From assembly GCA_024710965.1 (NCBI GenBank), contig JANJTU010000163.1, positions 1-32,084 on the forward strand: a DNA stretch of 32,084 nucleotides, given 5' to 3'. The position numbers were made by a program, and so were the translations under genes. The stretch comes from Thauera sp. Lineage in GTDB: Bacteria; Pseudomonadota; Gammaproteobacteria; Burkholderiales; Rhodocyclaceae. The notes under the pieces were generated by a model that made no database searches, was not told where the DNA came from, and saw only the letters and a list, made by a program, of their open reading frames with translations. Below, one piece after another: positions 24,173-31,787 of this stretch (the first letter of the stretch is position 1; each line of letters opens with the position of its first letter).

Positions 24173-25328
24173 GATCGGCTCCGATGCGGGCGCGCGAGCG
24201 GGGCTCACTGCGGGGCTCGCTGCGCATCACCAGCGGCTTGAGCGTGCGCCCCGGCGCATGCGCCTGCGCGATCGCCTCGCCGATCAGGTGGTGGGCGGGC
24301 GAGCGCGAACAGGCCGGGTCGGTGTTGCAGGCGTCGCCGGTGAGGAGGAAGGCCTGGCAGCGGCAGCCGCCGAAGTCCTGTTCGCGTTCGCTGCACGAGC
24401 GGCAGGGCTCGCGCATCCATTCCTCGCCGCGGAACTTGCGGAAGGTGGGCGATTCGTTCCACAGCCAGGCGAGGCTGTGCTCGCGCACGGTGGGAAAGCT
24501 CAGGCCCTCGATCACGCGCGCCTCCTGGCAGGGCATCGCGGCGCCGTCGGGCGCGATCGTGAGGTGGATCGAGCCCCAGCCGTTCATGCACGCCTTGGGC
24601 CGGCCCTCGTAGTAGTCGGGGATGACGAAGTAGATCGTCATGCGCTCGCCGAGCCGTGCGCGCGCCGCCTGCACCGCGAGTTCGGCGGCCTCGAGCTGGG
24701 CGCGCGTCGGCAGCAGCTCGTCGCGGTTGAGCAGCGCCCAGTTGTAGTACTGGATGTTGGCGAACTCGAGGTAATCGACGCCGATGTCCTCGGCGAGCGC
24801 GAGGATGTCGGCGACCTGATCGACGTTGTGGCGGAACACCGGCACGTTGAGCACCATCGGGAAGCCGTGGGCCTTGATCTGGTGCGCCACCTTCACTTTC
24901 AGGTCGTGGGCACGCGCGCCGACGAGGCGGTCGGTGAGTTCGCGCTCGCTCGACTGCAGCGAGAGCTGGATCTGGTTCAGGCCCGCCTGCTTCAGCGCGA
25001 GCAGGCGCTCCTCGCTCAGGCCGACGCCGGAGGTGATCAGGTTGGTGTAGTAGCCGAGCGCGCTCGCCGCGGCGACCAGTTCCTCGAGGTCGTCGCGCAG
25101 CAGCGGCTCGCCGCCGGTGAAGCCCAGTTGCAGCGCGCCCAGTTCGCGGCCCTCGCGCAGCACCCGCTTCCACTCCTCGGTGGTGAGCTCGGCGTCCTCA
25201 CGGCGCGCGAAATCGAGCGGATTGCTGCACCACGGGCATTTCAGCGGGCAACGGTAGGTGAGCTCGAGCACCAGCCACAGCGGCTTGCCCTGCCCGTCAA
25301 GCCTGACGACGGATCCATCCTTTGGCAC
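24162..25328 (-). CDS. pqqE: PqqA peptide cyclase, radical SAM protein PqqE
   Basis: Radical SAM enzyme that joins the Glu and Tyr side chains of the PqqA precursor by a carbon-carbon bond. The 388-residue protein has YRCPLKCPWCSNP, with the CxxxCxxC that binds the SAM cluster, then FTGGEPLLRDDL, and a SPASM domain with CMNGWGSIHLTIAPDGAAMPC and CRSCSEREQDFGGCRCQAFLLTGDACNTDPACSRSP, all as in authentic PqqE. I chose the GTG at 25328, six bases after GGAGG and giving an N-terminus of normal length. It overlaps pqqD by 32 bases. Confidence 0.95.
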   Translation of the reverse strand: MPKDGSVVRLDGQGKPLWLVLELTYRCPLKCPWCSNPLDFARREDAELTTEEWKRVLREGRELGALQLGFTGGEPLLRDDLEELVAAASALGYYTNLITSGVGLSEERLLALKQAGLNQIQLSLQSSERELTDRLVGARAHDLKVKVAHQIKAHGFPMVLNVPVFRHNVDQVADILALAEDIGVDYLEFANIQYYNWALLNRDELLPTRAQLEAAELAVQAARARLGERMTIYFVIPDYYEGRPKACMNGWGSIHLTIAPDGAAMPCQEARVIEGLSFPTVREHSLAWLWNESPTFRKFRGEEWMREPCRSCSEREQDFGGCRCQAFLLTGDACNTDPACSRSPAHHLIGEAIAQAHAPGRTLKPLVMRSEPRSEPRSRARIGADHAA

Positions 25329-25629
25329 GGAACACCTCCAGAAACTTGTAGACGCCCTCGGCCACGCGGGCCTCGTCGCCGGGATAGTGCTGCTGCAGTT
25401 CGGCCACCAGCTCGGCCACGGTGCGCGTGCCATCGCAGCGCGCGATGATGTCGCCGGCGGTCTGGTTCAGCTTGACGATGCCTTCCGGGTAGAGCAGGAC
25501 GTGCGCGTCCTGCGTCGGCTCCCAGCGGAACAGGTACATCGGGTTGAGCGCATAGCGCTCGTCCGCGGCGGGGGGAGTGGTGGGAGGCGTGGCGGGGGAA
25601 GCAGCGGGGGGCACAGCGGGCGCGTTCAT
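25297..25629 (-). CDS. pqqD: PQQ biosynthesis chaperone PqqD
   Basis: Binds the PqqA peptide and presents it to PqqE. The 110 residues contain the RiPP-recognition domain: LNPMYLFRWEPTQDAHVLLYPEGIVKLNQTAGDIIARCDGTRTVAEL, then a helical end. The first 22 residues form a Pro/Ala/Thr-rich tail not usual in PqqD. The start follows AGGAG. It comes straight after pqqA; in common pqqABCDE clusters pqqB and pqqC lie between. Confidence 0.95.
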   Translation of the reverse strand: MNAPAVPPAASPATPPTTPPAADERYALNPMYLFRWEPTQDAHVLLYPEGIVKLNQTAGDIIARCDGTRTVAELVAELQQHYPGDEARVAEGVYKFLEVFRAKGWIRRQA

Positions 25630-25652
25630 GCGGCAGGCTCCTGGGCGCGAAA

Positions 25653-25676
25653 CGGGGGCGACCGCTGCCGCCCCCG
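25653..25676 (-). terminator. Hairpin between pqqA and pqqD
   Basis: A perfect 8-bp GC stem (25653-25660 with 25669-25676) with an 8-base loop starts four bases after the pqqA stop, with no U-run. Such hairpins after precursor-peptide genes often stop part of the transcripts or protect the short mRNA, giving more peptide than enzyme; here that is inference. Confidence 0.5.
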
Positions 25677-25680
25677 CAGC

Positions 25681-25755
25681 TCAACGCACGTAGACGTAGG
25701 CGGTCACTTCAAAGCCCAGACGGATGTCGCAATAGGCGGGGTCGATCCACTGCAT
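25681..25755 (-). CDS. pqqA: PqqA precursor peptide (24 residues)
   Basis: Ribosomal precursor of the cofactor. The peptide begins MQWIDPAYCDIRLGFEVTAY, with the crosslinked pair as Glu16 and Tyr20 in the Glu-x3-Tyr spacing required for PQQ, and ends VYVR. The core GFEVTAY closely matches known PqqA (GFEVTMY). It also has a Cys at position 9 and an extra Tyr at 22. The start codon follows GAGGAG. It is the first gene of the operon; a promoter and FNR box lie about 130-180 bases upstream. Confidence 0.93.
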   Translation of the reverse strand: MQWIDPAYCDIRLGFEVTAYVYVR

Positions 25756-25896
25756 GGCTAGTCTCCTCGATGATGTTGGCGGGCCGGCCGGACGACCGAC
25801 CCGCAGAGCCATCATGCGCGCCGGCACGCTGCCGGCAGAACCGCGGAATCACGGTTGCGGCATCAACGGAAACGGGAAGCAGGGCTCATGAAAAAC

Positions 25897-25902
25897 ATGA
25901 TT
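25897..25902 (-). promoter_or_regulatory. Candidate -10 of the pqqA operon
   Basis: AATCAT on the minus strand lies at the spacing from the FNR box expected of a class II activated promoter (box centred near -41.5). The start would be near 25890, with a leader of about 135 nt. The leader contains a 7-bp hairpin at 25820-25836. Only four of six -10 bases match. Confidence 0.4.
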
Positions 25903-25923
25903 CTTCGGCGCGTCGACGGGCTT

Positions 25924-25937
25924 TTGATGCACATCAA
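25924..25937. promoter_or_regulatory. Perfect FNR/Anr box upstream of pqqA
   Basis: TTGAT-GCAC-ATCAA is an exact match to the FNR consensus TTGAT-N4-ATCAA. The gap is flanked by the 3' end of nasT and the 5' end of pqqA, both on the minus strand, so the pqqA operon is the only sensible target. FNR-type proteins act when oxygen is low. A Dnr/NnrR-type regulator of nitrogen oxides could use the same site. Confidence 0.75.
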
Positions 25938-26026
25938 AGCCGACGGCGCGGCGCGCGCGCAGGCGCCCGCACCATTGCGGTGCACAATCGCCACCGGCGC
26001 GCACCAGCGGGGCGCGGCGAGCCGGA

Positions 26027-26602
26027 TCAGAGCAGGTACTTCGCCATGTCGATGAGGTCCTGCGCAACCTGGGCGAGCGGCTTCGAGCGCTCCATCGCGA
26101 GCTTGCGCAGCGCCGCGTAGGCGGCTTCCTCGTCGAGCTGGCGGCTCTTCATCAGGATGCCCTTGGCGCGCTCGATCAGCTTGCGCTCGGACAGCTTCTT
26201 CGTCGCCGCCGCGAGCTCGGCCTTCGTCGCCTGATGCTCCTCGAAGTGCGCCACGGCGACGTCGATCACCGGCTTCAGGCGCGCGGGATCGAGGCCGTCG
26301 ACGACATAGGCGGCGACGCCGGCCTTGACCGCGGCGCGGATCGTGTCGGGCTCGCCCTCGCGCGCGAAGATGATCACCGGGCGCGGCATCGCGGCGTTCA
26401 TCACGGCGAGGTTCTCGAGCGTGTCGCGCGAGGGCGAGTCGGTCTCGATCAGGATGATGTCGGGACGCAGGGCCTCGATCTCGGCCGTCAGGTCGGCGGC
26501 CGAGCCGAGCACCGCCGCCACCTGGTGGCCGGCGAGCGCGAGCCCGGCACAGAGTTCGGCCGCACGGGATCGGGATTCATCGATGACGAGGACGCGGAGC
26601 AT
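26027..26602 (-). CDS. nasT: NasT-type ANTAR antitermination regulator
   Basis: RNA-binding response-regulator-like protein that prevents leader termination of nitrate assimilation operons; in Azotobacter and related bacteria it is held inactive by the nitrate/nitrite sensor NasS. The 191 residues have an N-terminal receiver-like domain (MLRVLVIDESRSRAAEL, PDIILIETDSPSRDTLE) and a C-terminal ANTAR domain (LSERKLIERAKGILMKSRQLDEEAAYAALRKLAMERSKPLAQVAQDLI). I start at the ATG (26602) that gives the usual MLRVLxID N-terminus; a GTG four codons upstream is possible. nasS is not adjacent. Its likely RNA target is the leader at 21288-21348. Confidence 0.93.
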   Translation of the reverse strand: MLRVLVIDESRSRAAELCAGLALAGHQVAAVLGSAADLTAEIEALRPDIILIETDSPSRDTLENLAVMNAAMPRPVIIFAREGEPDTIRAAVKAGVAAYVVDGLDPARLKPVIDVAVAHFEEHQATKAELAAATKKLSERKLIERAKGILMKSRQLDEEAAYAALRKLAMERSKPLAQVAQDLIDMAKYLL

Positions 26603-26623
26603 GGTCGGTTTCACGCAAGATTT

Positions 26624-26656
26624 GCGCCACGCCAGCGAGTGTCGCCGGCGTGGCGC
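26624..26656. terminator. 10-bp inverted repeat between bluB and nasT
   Basis: GCGCCACGCC and its complement (26624-26633 with 26647-26656) flank 13 bases in the gap between bluB and nasT. There is no T-run, so it may be a weak terminator after bluB or part of the nasT leader. Confidence 0.4.
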
Positions 26657-26668
26657 CCATGGGCGTCG

Positions 26669-27427
26669 TCAGCGCGGGATCTCGCCGCGCTCCAGTGGCG
26701 ATCGGCCCGCGCGCACCTGTTCCAGCAGCCCTTCCGCGGCACCGTCGGCGCCGCCCTGCCAGCGATCGAAGTGGAGCAGGCTTTCGAGCGGGCTGCGCGG
26801 CAGCCAGCCGGCGCTCTCGAGCTCGGGCTTGCTGTAGAAGTGGCTGACGTAGCCGACGCACAGGTAGGCGACCGGGATGATCTCGCGCGGGATGCCGAGC
26901 GCCTCGCGCAGCGCCTGCTGGTGGAAGATGCTGACCCAGCCCACGCCCAGGCCTTCGGCGCGCGCGGCAAGCCACAGGTTCTGCACCGCGCACACCGAGC
27001 TGTAGAGGTCCATCGCCGCGATGTGGGTGCGGCCGACGACGACCGGGCCGTTGCGGCTGCGGTCGCAGGTGATGCACAGGTTGATCGGCGCCTCGAGGAT
27101 GCCTTCGAGCTTCAGGTTGCGGTAGGTGGTGCGCTTGCCCTCTTCGAACATCAGCTCGGCCTCGGCGTGGGCGACGCGGAAGGCGGCGTTGACCTGCTGC
27201 TTGACCTCGGGCGAGCGCACGACGATGAAGTCCCACGGCTGCATGAAGCCGACCGAGGGCGCGTGGTGGGCGGCAGTCAGCACCCGGGCGAGGACGTCGT
27301 CGGGCACCGGGTCGGGCAGGAACTGGCCGCGCACGTCGCGGCGGGTGTGGATGGCGCGATAGACCGCGGCGCGCTCGTCGGCGCTGAAGGACGGGTCGGA
27401 CTGGATGTACTGCATCGGACTGCTCAT
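26669..27427 (-). CDS. bluB: 5,6-dimethylbenzimidazole synthase
   Basis: Splits reduced FMN with oxygen to give 5,6-dimethylbenzimidazole, the lower ligand of vitamin B12. The 252 residues show the BluB version of the nitroreductase fold: RRDVRGQFLPDPVPDDVL, AAHHAPSVGFMQPWDF, and LGVGWVSIFHQQALREALGIP. The start at 27427 follows AGGGG; upstream in-frame ATG codons lie in the riboswitch. It is controlled by a cobalamin riboswitch and stands apart from other B12 genes. Because the reaction needs O2, it implies aerobic or microaerobic B12 synthesis. Confidence 0.94.
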   Translation of the reverse strand: MSSPMQYIQSDPSFSADERAAVYRAIHTRRDVRGQFLPDPVPDDVLARVLTAAHHAPSVGFMQPWDFIVVRSPEVKQQVNAAFRVAHAEAELMFEEGKRTTYRNLKLEGILEAPINLCITCDRSRNGPVVVGRTHIAAMDLYSSVCAVQNLWLAARAEGLGVGWVSIFHQQALREALGIPREIIPVAYLCVGYVSHFYSKPELESAGWLPRSPLESLLHFDRWQGGADGAAEGLLEQVRAGRSPLERGEIPR

Positions 27428-27454
27428 GGTATTCCCCTTGTCGTGGAGCAGTGG

Positions 27455-27478
27455 GCAGCCGCCGGACCAGACGGCTGC
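27455..27478 (-). promoter_or_regulatory. Hairpin between the cobalamin riboswitch and bluB
   Basis: GCAGCC...GGCTGC forms a stem in the 57 bases between the aptamer and the start codon. There is no U-run, so control is probably at translation (expression platform near the AGGGG site) rather than termination. Confidence 0.4.
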
Positions 27479-27484
27479 GGACAC

Positions 27485-27658
27485 GCTTCGAGGCCGGTCT
27501 TCCGGCTTGGGTTCGTCTCGTCCGGGCGCCTTCCCGGTCCTGCGGACCAGTGGCTGGCTACAAGCTTGCCCGGACAATCCCCGTTACGGCGCTGGGCGCG
27601 CGGCGGATTCGCACCGCCTTCCCGATTCTCCCGCGCGAGCGCGCGGGCACCTCGAAGC
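27485..27658 (-). promoter_or_regulatory. Cobalamin (B12) riboswitch
   Basis: The minus strand carries the conserved blocks in order: GGTGCCC, GGGAAGGCGGTGCGAATCC, GTAACGGGGA, AGCCACTG, GGGAAGGC, and the B12 box AAGCCGGAAGACCGGCC. The ends pair perfectly as P1 (GCTTCGAG with CTCGAAGC). It lies 57 bases before bluB and should lower its expression when adenosylcobalamin is plentiful. Confidence 0.94.
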
Positions 27659-27771
27659 AATTGATGCCGATTTGTCGGCCCTGAAAGTCTAGCAGAGGGC
27701 CCGCCGGTGCGAGCCTCCGCCGGCCGCGCGGGGCATCGCGAGCCCCCGGGCGCGGCAAGGCGACGCCTTGC

Positions 27772-28524
27772 TCAGCCGCGCTGGCGCCGCGCCTCGAACA
27801 GGCAGATGCCGCTCGCCACCGACACGTTCAGGCTCTCGACGCTGCCGTGCATCGGGATCTGCGCCAGTTCGTCGCAGGTGTCGCGCGTCAGGCGGCGCAG
27901 GCCGTCGCCCTCGGCGCCAAGCACCCAGGCGAGCGGCCCCTTCTGGTCGACGGCGTAAACGGACTTCTCCGCCTCGCCGGCGGCGCCGACGACCCAGATG
28001 CCCGCTTCCTGCATCTCGCGCAGCGCGCGCGCCAGGTTCGTGACCGTGATGTAGGGCACGGTGTCGGCGGCGCCGCTGGCGACCTTCACTGCGGTGGCGT
28101 TGAGCCCCACCGCGCGGTCCTTCGGCGCCACCACCGCGTGCGCGCCGGCGGCGTCGGCCACGCGCAGGCAGGCGCCGAGGTTGTGCGGGTCCTGCACGCC
28201 GTCGAGCACCAGGATCAGCGCGTTCTCGTCGAGGCTGTCGAGCACGTCGGCGAGCTTGAGTTCGCGCCGCGTCGCATCGACGCGCGCGACCACGCCCTGG
28301 TGGCGGCGGGTGCCGACCATGGCGTCGAGGCGTTCGCCCTCGCTCGGAATCAGGCGCTTGCCGGCAGCCTCGGCGAGGGCGACGAACTTCTTCACCCGGG
28401 CGTCCTTGCGATCGCCCGACAGGTAGACTTCGAGCACCGAATCGGGCGACTGGCGCAGCTTGGCGGACACGGCATGAAAGCCGTAGATGAGACGGGACGA
28501 GGCGGTTTCGGGTGCTTTAGCCAC
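27772..28524 (-). CDS. rlmB: 23S rRNA (guanosine-2'-O-)-methyltransferase RlmB
   Basis: SPOUT methyltransferase that modifies G2251 in the 23S rRNA peptidyl-transferase P loop. The 250 residues have the N-terminal substrate-binding domain (LIYGFHAVSAKLRQSPDSVLEVYL) and the trefoil-knot motifs LVLDGVQDPHNLGACLRVADAAGAHAVV, VLGAEGDGLRRLTRDTCDELAQIPMHG and ESLNVSVASGICLFEA. The start is a GTG overlapping the last eight bases of rnr, so the two are translationally coupled. This rnr-rlmB pair is common in proteobacteria. A 7-bp hairpin follows the stop codon. Confidence 0.95.
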   Translation of the reverse strand: MAKAPETASSRLIYGFHAVSAKLRQSPDSVLEVYLSGDRKDARVKKFVALAEAAGKRLIPSEGERLDAMVGTRRHQGVVARVDATRRELKLADVLDSLDENALILVLDGVQDPHNLGACLRVADAAGAHAVVAPKDRAVGLNATAVKVASGAADTVPYITVTNLARALREMQEAGIWVVGAAGEAEKSVYAVDQKGPLAWVLGAEGDGLRRLTRDTCDELAQIPMHGSVESLNVSVASGICLFEARRQRG

Positions 28525-31315
28525 GGCGTGAGCCCTTTGCGGAAGATTTGCCGGCGGAACGCGCGGCCGGCTTGGAGGCGCGCGATTCTACCGGCTTCGC
28601 CGCGGTGGCGGCCTTGCCGGCCGCGGATTTTCCGCTGCGGGAGGAGGCGGCCTTCGCCTTGCCCGCGGTCTTGCCTGCGCCGGCGGCGACCTTCTTCGCC
28701 TTCTTCGTCTCAGCGGCCGGTTTCGCCGCCTTCGCCGCGGATCGGGACTTCAGCCCCTGCGGCTGGGCTTCGCCTGCCGCCGCCCGCTTCTTCGGTCGCG
28801 CCGCGGGTATCGGCTCCTCGACCGGCGGCGTTTCCGGCGGCAGCCCGGCCTCCTCGAATGGCGACTCGAAGCGCGCCGCGGCCTTCGCGCTGCGCGAACG
28901 CGTCTTGCGCTGGGCCGCCGGGCTCGATTCCGGCGCCGCTGCCACGGCCGCTGCGGCAGTCTTCCGGCGCCGCGACGACGCCCCGGCGGCAGGCGCCGCT
29001 TCGGTCGCCCCGGCCAGTTCCGTGCCCGCCGGCGGCAGCGGCCCCTCGATCAGGCGGAAATCGATCTTGTTCGTCTCCATGTCCACCCGCACCAGTTGCA
29101 CCCTGACCCGGTCGGAGAGGCGGAACTGCTTGCCGGTGCGCTCGCCCAGCAGCGCGTGGCGGGTCTCGTCGAAGTGGAAGTAGTCGCTGCCGAGGTCGGA
29201 GATGTGCAGCAGGCCTTCGATGAAGATGTCGTCGAGGGCGACGAAGAGGCCGAAGGGCACGACCGCCGACACGCTGCCGGTGAATTCCTCGCCGACGCGG
29301 TCCTGCATGAAGTAGCACTTCAGGAAGGCGACGACATCGCGCGTGGCCTCGTCGGCGCGGCGTTCGGTCATCGAGCAGTGCAGGCCGATGTCCTCCCAGT
29401 TGCCCGGGCGGTATTCCTCGCCCGCGAGCGCAGCCTTGATGCCGCGATGCACCAGCAGGTCGGGATAGCGCCGGATCGGCGAGGTGAAGTGGGTGTAGGC
29501 CTCGTAGGCGAGGCCGAAGTGGCCGACGTTGTCCGGGCTGTACATCGCCTGCTTGAGCGAGCGCAGCATCACGGTCTGCAGCAACTGGGCGTCGGGGCGA
29601 TCCTTGACCTGCTCGAGCAGCTTCGCATAGTCGGCGGCGCGCGGCTCGTCGCCGCCGGTGAGGCCGAGGCCGAATTCCTTCAGGAACTCGCGCAGCTTGG
29701 CGAGCTTGTCCTCGGCGGGCGACTCGTGGATGCGGTACAGCGCCGGGTGCTCGCGCGTGGCGAGGAAGTCGGACGCGCACACGTTGGCGGCGAGCATGCA
29801 CTCCTCGATCAGGCGGTGGGCATCGTTGCGCGTCTCGGCCACGATCTGCGCGATCTTGCCGTTGTCGTCGAAGATCATGCGCGTCTCGGTGGTCTCGAAG
29901 TCGATCGCGCCGCGCTTGGCGCGTGCCTTCAGCAGCACGCGGAAGAGCTTGTCGAGGTTCTCGAGGTGGGGAATCAGCTCCGCGAGTTCGTTGCGCGCGG
30001 CCGGATCCTTGTCGTACAGGGCCGCGGCGACCTGGGTGTAGGTCAGGCGCGCGTGCGACCAGATCACCGCCGGGTAGAAGCGGTAGGCCTTGATCGCGCC
30101 GGTCAGCGAGATGCTCATGTCGGCCACCATCGCCAGGCGCTCGACCTGCGGGTTGAGCGAACACAGGCCGTTCGAGAGCTTCTCGGGCAGCATCGGGATC
30201 ACGCGGCGGGGGAAGTACACCGAGTTGCCACGGTCGAAGGCGTCCTTGTCCAGACCGCCCGCCGCCTCGACGTAGTGCGACACGTCGGCGATGGCGACGA
30301 TGAGGCGGAAGCCCCGGCCCTGGCGCTCGCAATACACCGCGTCGTCGAAGTCCTTCGCCGTCTCGCCGTCGATCGTCACCAGCGGCAGCGCGGTGAGGTC
30401 CTCGCGCCCGGCCCAGTCCTTCTTGCGCACCTTGAGCGGCAGCTTGCGCGTCTCGACCTTGGCCTCGGAGGAGAACTCGAAGGGCAGGTCGTGCTTGCGC
30501 AGCGCGATCTCGATCTCCATGCCGGGATCGGCGTAGTTGCCCAGCACCTCGACGATGCGCCCGATCGGCTGGGCGAACTTGGTCGGCTGCTCGACCAGCT
30601 CGACGGTGACGATCTGGCCCGGCTGCGGCTTCTTGCGTCCGCCCGGCGCCACCAGGATGTCCTGCGCCAGGCGGCGGTTCTCGGGCACCACGATCATGAC
30701 CCCGTGCTCGTTGATGACACGGCCGACGACGCGGCTGTTGGCGCGCTCGAGCACCTCGACGAGCTTGCCTTCGGGGCGGCCGCGGCGATCGGTGCCCGAG
30801 ATGCGGACGATGACGCGGTCACCGTGCAGCACCTCGCGCATCTCCTTCGGGCCGAGGAAGATGTCGGGCTGGCCGTCGTCGCGGCGCAGGAAGCCGAAGC
30901 CGTCCGGATGGCCCTCGACGCGGCCCTTGATGAGGTCGGCCTTGGCCGGTAGCAGGTAGGCATCGCGCCGGTTGCGCACGAGCTGGCCATCGCGCTCCAT
31001 CGCGCGCAGCCGCCGGTCGAAGTGTTCGAGCTCGTGCGGCTGGATGTCGAGCGCTTCGACCAGCGCCGAGAATGGCATCGGCACGCCGCGCTCGGCGAGC
31101 ACCTGCAGCACGTATTCACGGCTCGGCAGCGGATGCTCATACTGCTGGGCCTCGCGCGCGTGGAAGGGGTCGGCGCGGCGGATTGCGCTCGCCTGCACCG
31201 GCACCGCACTGCCCTGCGCGGCTGCGGTCTTGCGTGCCGCACGGCTGCGGCTTGCGGATCGATTGGCGGTTTCTGCGCCTTTGTGCTTTTCAGTATTTTT
31301 CGTTTTGCGAGTCAT
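28517..31315 (-). CDS. rnr: Ribonuclease R
   Basis: 3'-5' exoribonuclease that degrades structured RNA and takes part in rRNA quality control. The protein of about 932 residues has an N-terminal helix-turn-helix and two cold-shock domains, then the RNB domain with the catalytic acidic cluster (TIDGETAKDFDDAVYCER, VAIADVSHYVE), HFTSPIRRYPDLLVHR, and an S1 domain (GSVSAVVPFGLFVALDDIFIEGLLHISDL). The last 190 residues are a low-complexity Ala/Lys/Pro tail ending KSSAKGSRRG, longer than in E. coli. The first 45 residues are also basic and disordered. ATG codons at 31321 and 31315 are both possible; AAGAAG is better spaced for 31315. Its 5' end overlaps the -35 of the divergent tRNA gene. Confidence 0.95.
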   Translation of the reverse strand: MTRKTKNTEKHKGAETANRSASRSRAARKTAAAQGSAVPVQASAIRRADPFHAREAQQYEHPLPSREYVLQVLAERGVPMPFSALVEALDIQPHELEHFDRRLRAMERDGQLVRNRRDAYLLPAKADLIKGRVEGHPDGFGFLRRDDGQPDIFLGPKEMREVLHGDRVIVRISGTDRRGRPEGKLVEVLERANSRVVGRVINEHGVMIVVPENRRLAQDILVAPGGRKKPQPGQIVTVELVEQPTKFAQPIGRIVEVLGNYADPGMEIEIALRKHDLPFEFSSEAKVETRKLPLKVRKKDWAGREDLTALPLVTIDGETAKDFDDAVYCERQGRGFRLIVAIADVSHYVEAAGGLDKDAFDRGNSVYFPRRVIPMLPEKLSNGLCSLNPQVERLAMVADMSISLTGAIKAYRFYPAVIWSHARLTYTQVAAALYDKDPAARNELAELIPHLENLDKLFRVLLKARAKRGAIDFETTETRMIFDDNGKIAQIVAETRNDAHRLIEECMLAANVCASDFLATREHPALYRIHESPAEDKLAKLREFLKEFGLGLTGGDEPRAADYAKLLEQVKDRPDAQLLQTVMLRSLKQAMYSPDNVGHFGLAYEAYTHFTSPIRRYPDLLVHRGIKAALAGEEYRPGNWEDIGLHCSMTERRADEATRDVVAFLKCYFMQDRVGEEFTGSVSAVVPFGLFVALDDIFIEGLLHISDLGSDYFHFDETRHALLGERTGKQFRLSDRVRVQLVRVDMETNKIDFRLIEGPLPPAGTELAGATEAAPAAGASSRRRKTAAAAVAAAPESSPAAQRKTRSRSAKAAARFESPFEEAGLPPETPPVEEPIPAARPKKRAAAGEAQPQGLKSRSAAKAAKPAAETKKAKKVAAGAGKTAGKAKAASSRSGKSAAGKAATAAKPVESRASKPAARSAGKSSAKGSRRG

Positions 31316-31342
31316 TGACATTCTTCTTTGTGTGCTTATAAT
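31315..31342 (+). promoter_or_regulatory. Near-consensus sigma70 promoter of the first tRNA-Leu gene
   Basis: TTGACA (31315-31320) and TATAAT (31337-31342) are both perfect hexamers with a 16-base spacer. Transcription should start near 31349. The -35 lies inside the first codons of rnr on the other strand. Confidence 0.92.
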
Positions 31343-31354
31343 GCGCGTCTTCTT

Positions 31355-31439
<85 letters not shown>

Positions 31440-31448
31440 GTTTCACGG

Positions 31449-31476
31449 AAAAGCCGCTCTTCGGAGCGGCTTTTTT
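31449..31476 (+). terminator. Intrinsic terminator of tRNA-Leu copy 1
   Basis: Stem GCCGCTC/GAGCGGC with a TTCG tetraloop, flanked by AAAA and TTTTTT. Confidence 0.93.
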
Positions 31477-31544
31477 GTTGCCCGCGCGCGACGCGCCGGG
31501 GTGAATTCCGCTCGCCCCGGACAAAGCCAGGCCTAAAAAGGGCT

Positions 31545-31572
31545 TTGCACTCCGGAATGCGTTTGCTATTAT
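31545..31572 (+). promoter_or_regulatory. Sigma70 promoter of the second tRNA-Leu gene
   Basis: TTGCAC (31545-31550) and TATTAT (31567-31572) with a 16-base spacer, followed by the same GCGCGTC discriminator as in copy 1. It is slightly further from consensus than the first promoter. Confidence 0.8.
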
Positions 31573-31582
31573 GCGCGTCCCT

Positions 31583-31667
<85 letters not shown>

Positions 31668-31677
31668 GTTTCACGGG

Positions 31678-31704
31678 AAAGCCGCTCTTCGGAGCGGCTT
31701 TTTT
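31678..31704 (+). terminator. Intrinsic terminator of tRNA-Leu copy 2
   Basis: The same GCCGCTC-TTCG-GAGCGGC hairpin and TTTTTT as after copy 1. Bases 31705-31787 beyond it show no feature. Confidence 0.93.
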
Positions 31705-31787
31705 GTTGACCGCCACCGGCAGCGGATTCCCATTCGTGGCCAGTCGGACTGCGCGGACGATCTCGACCGCCCCCTGGCGCCCGGCGT

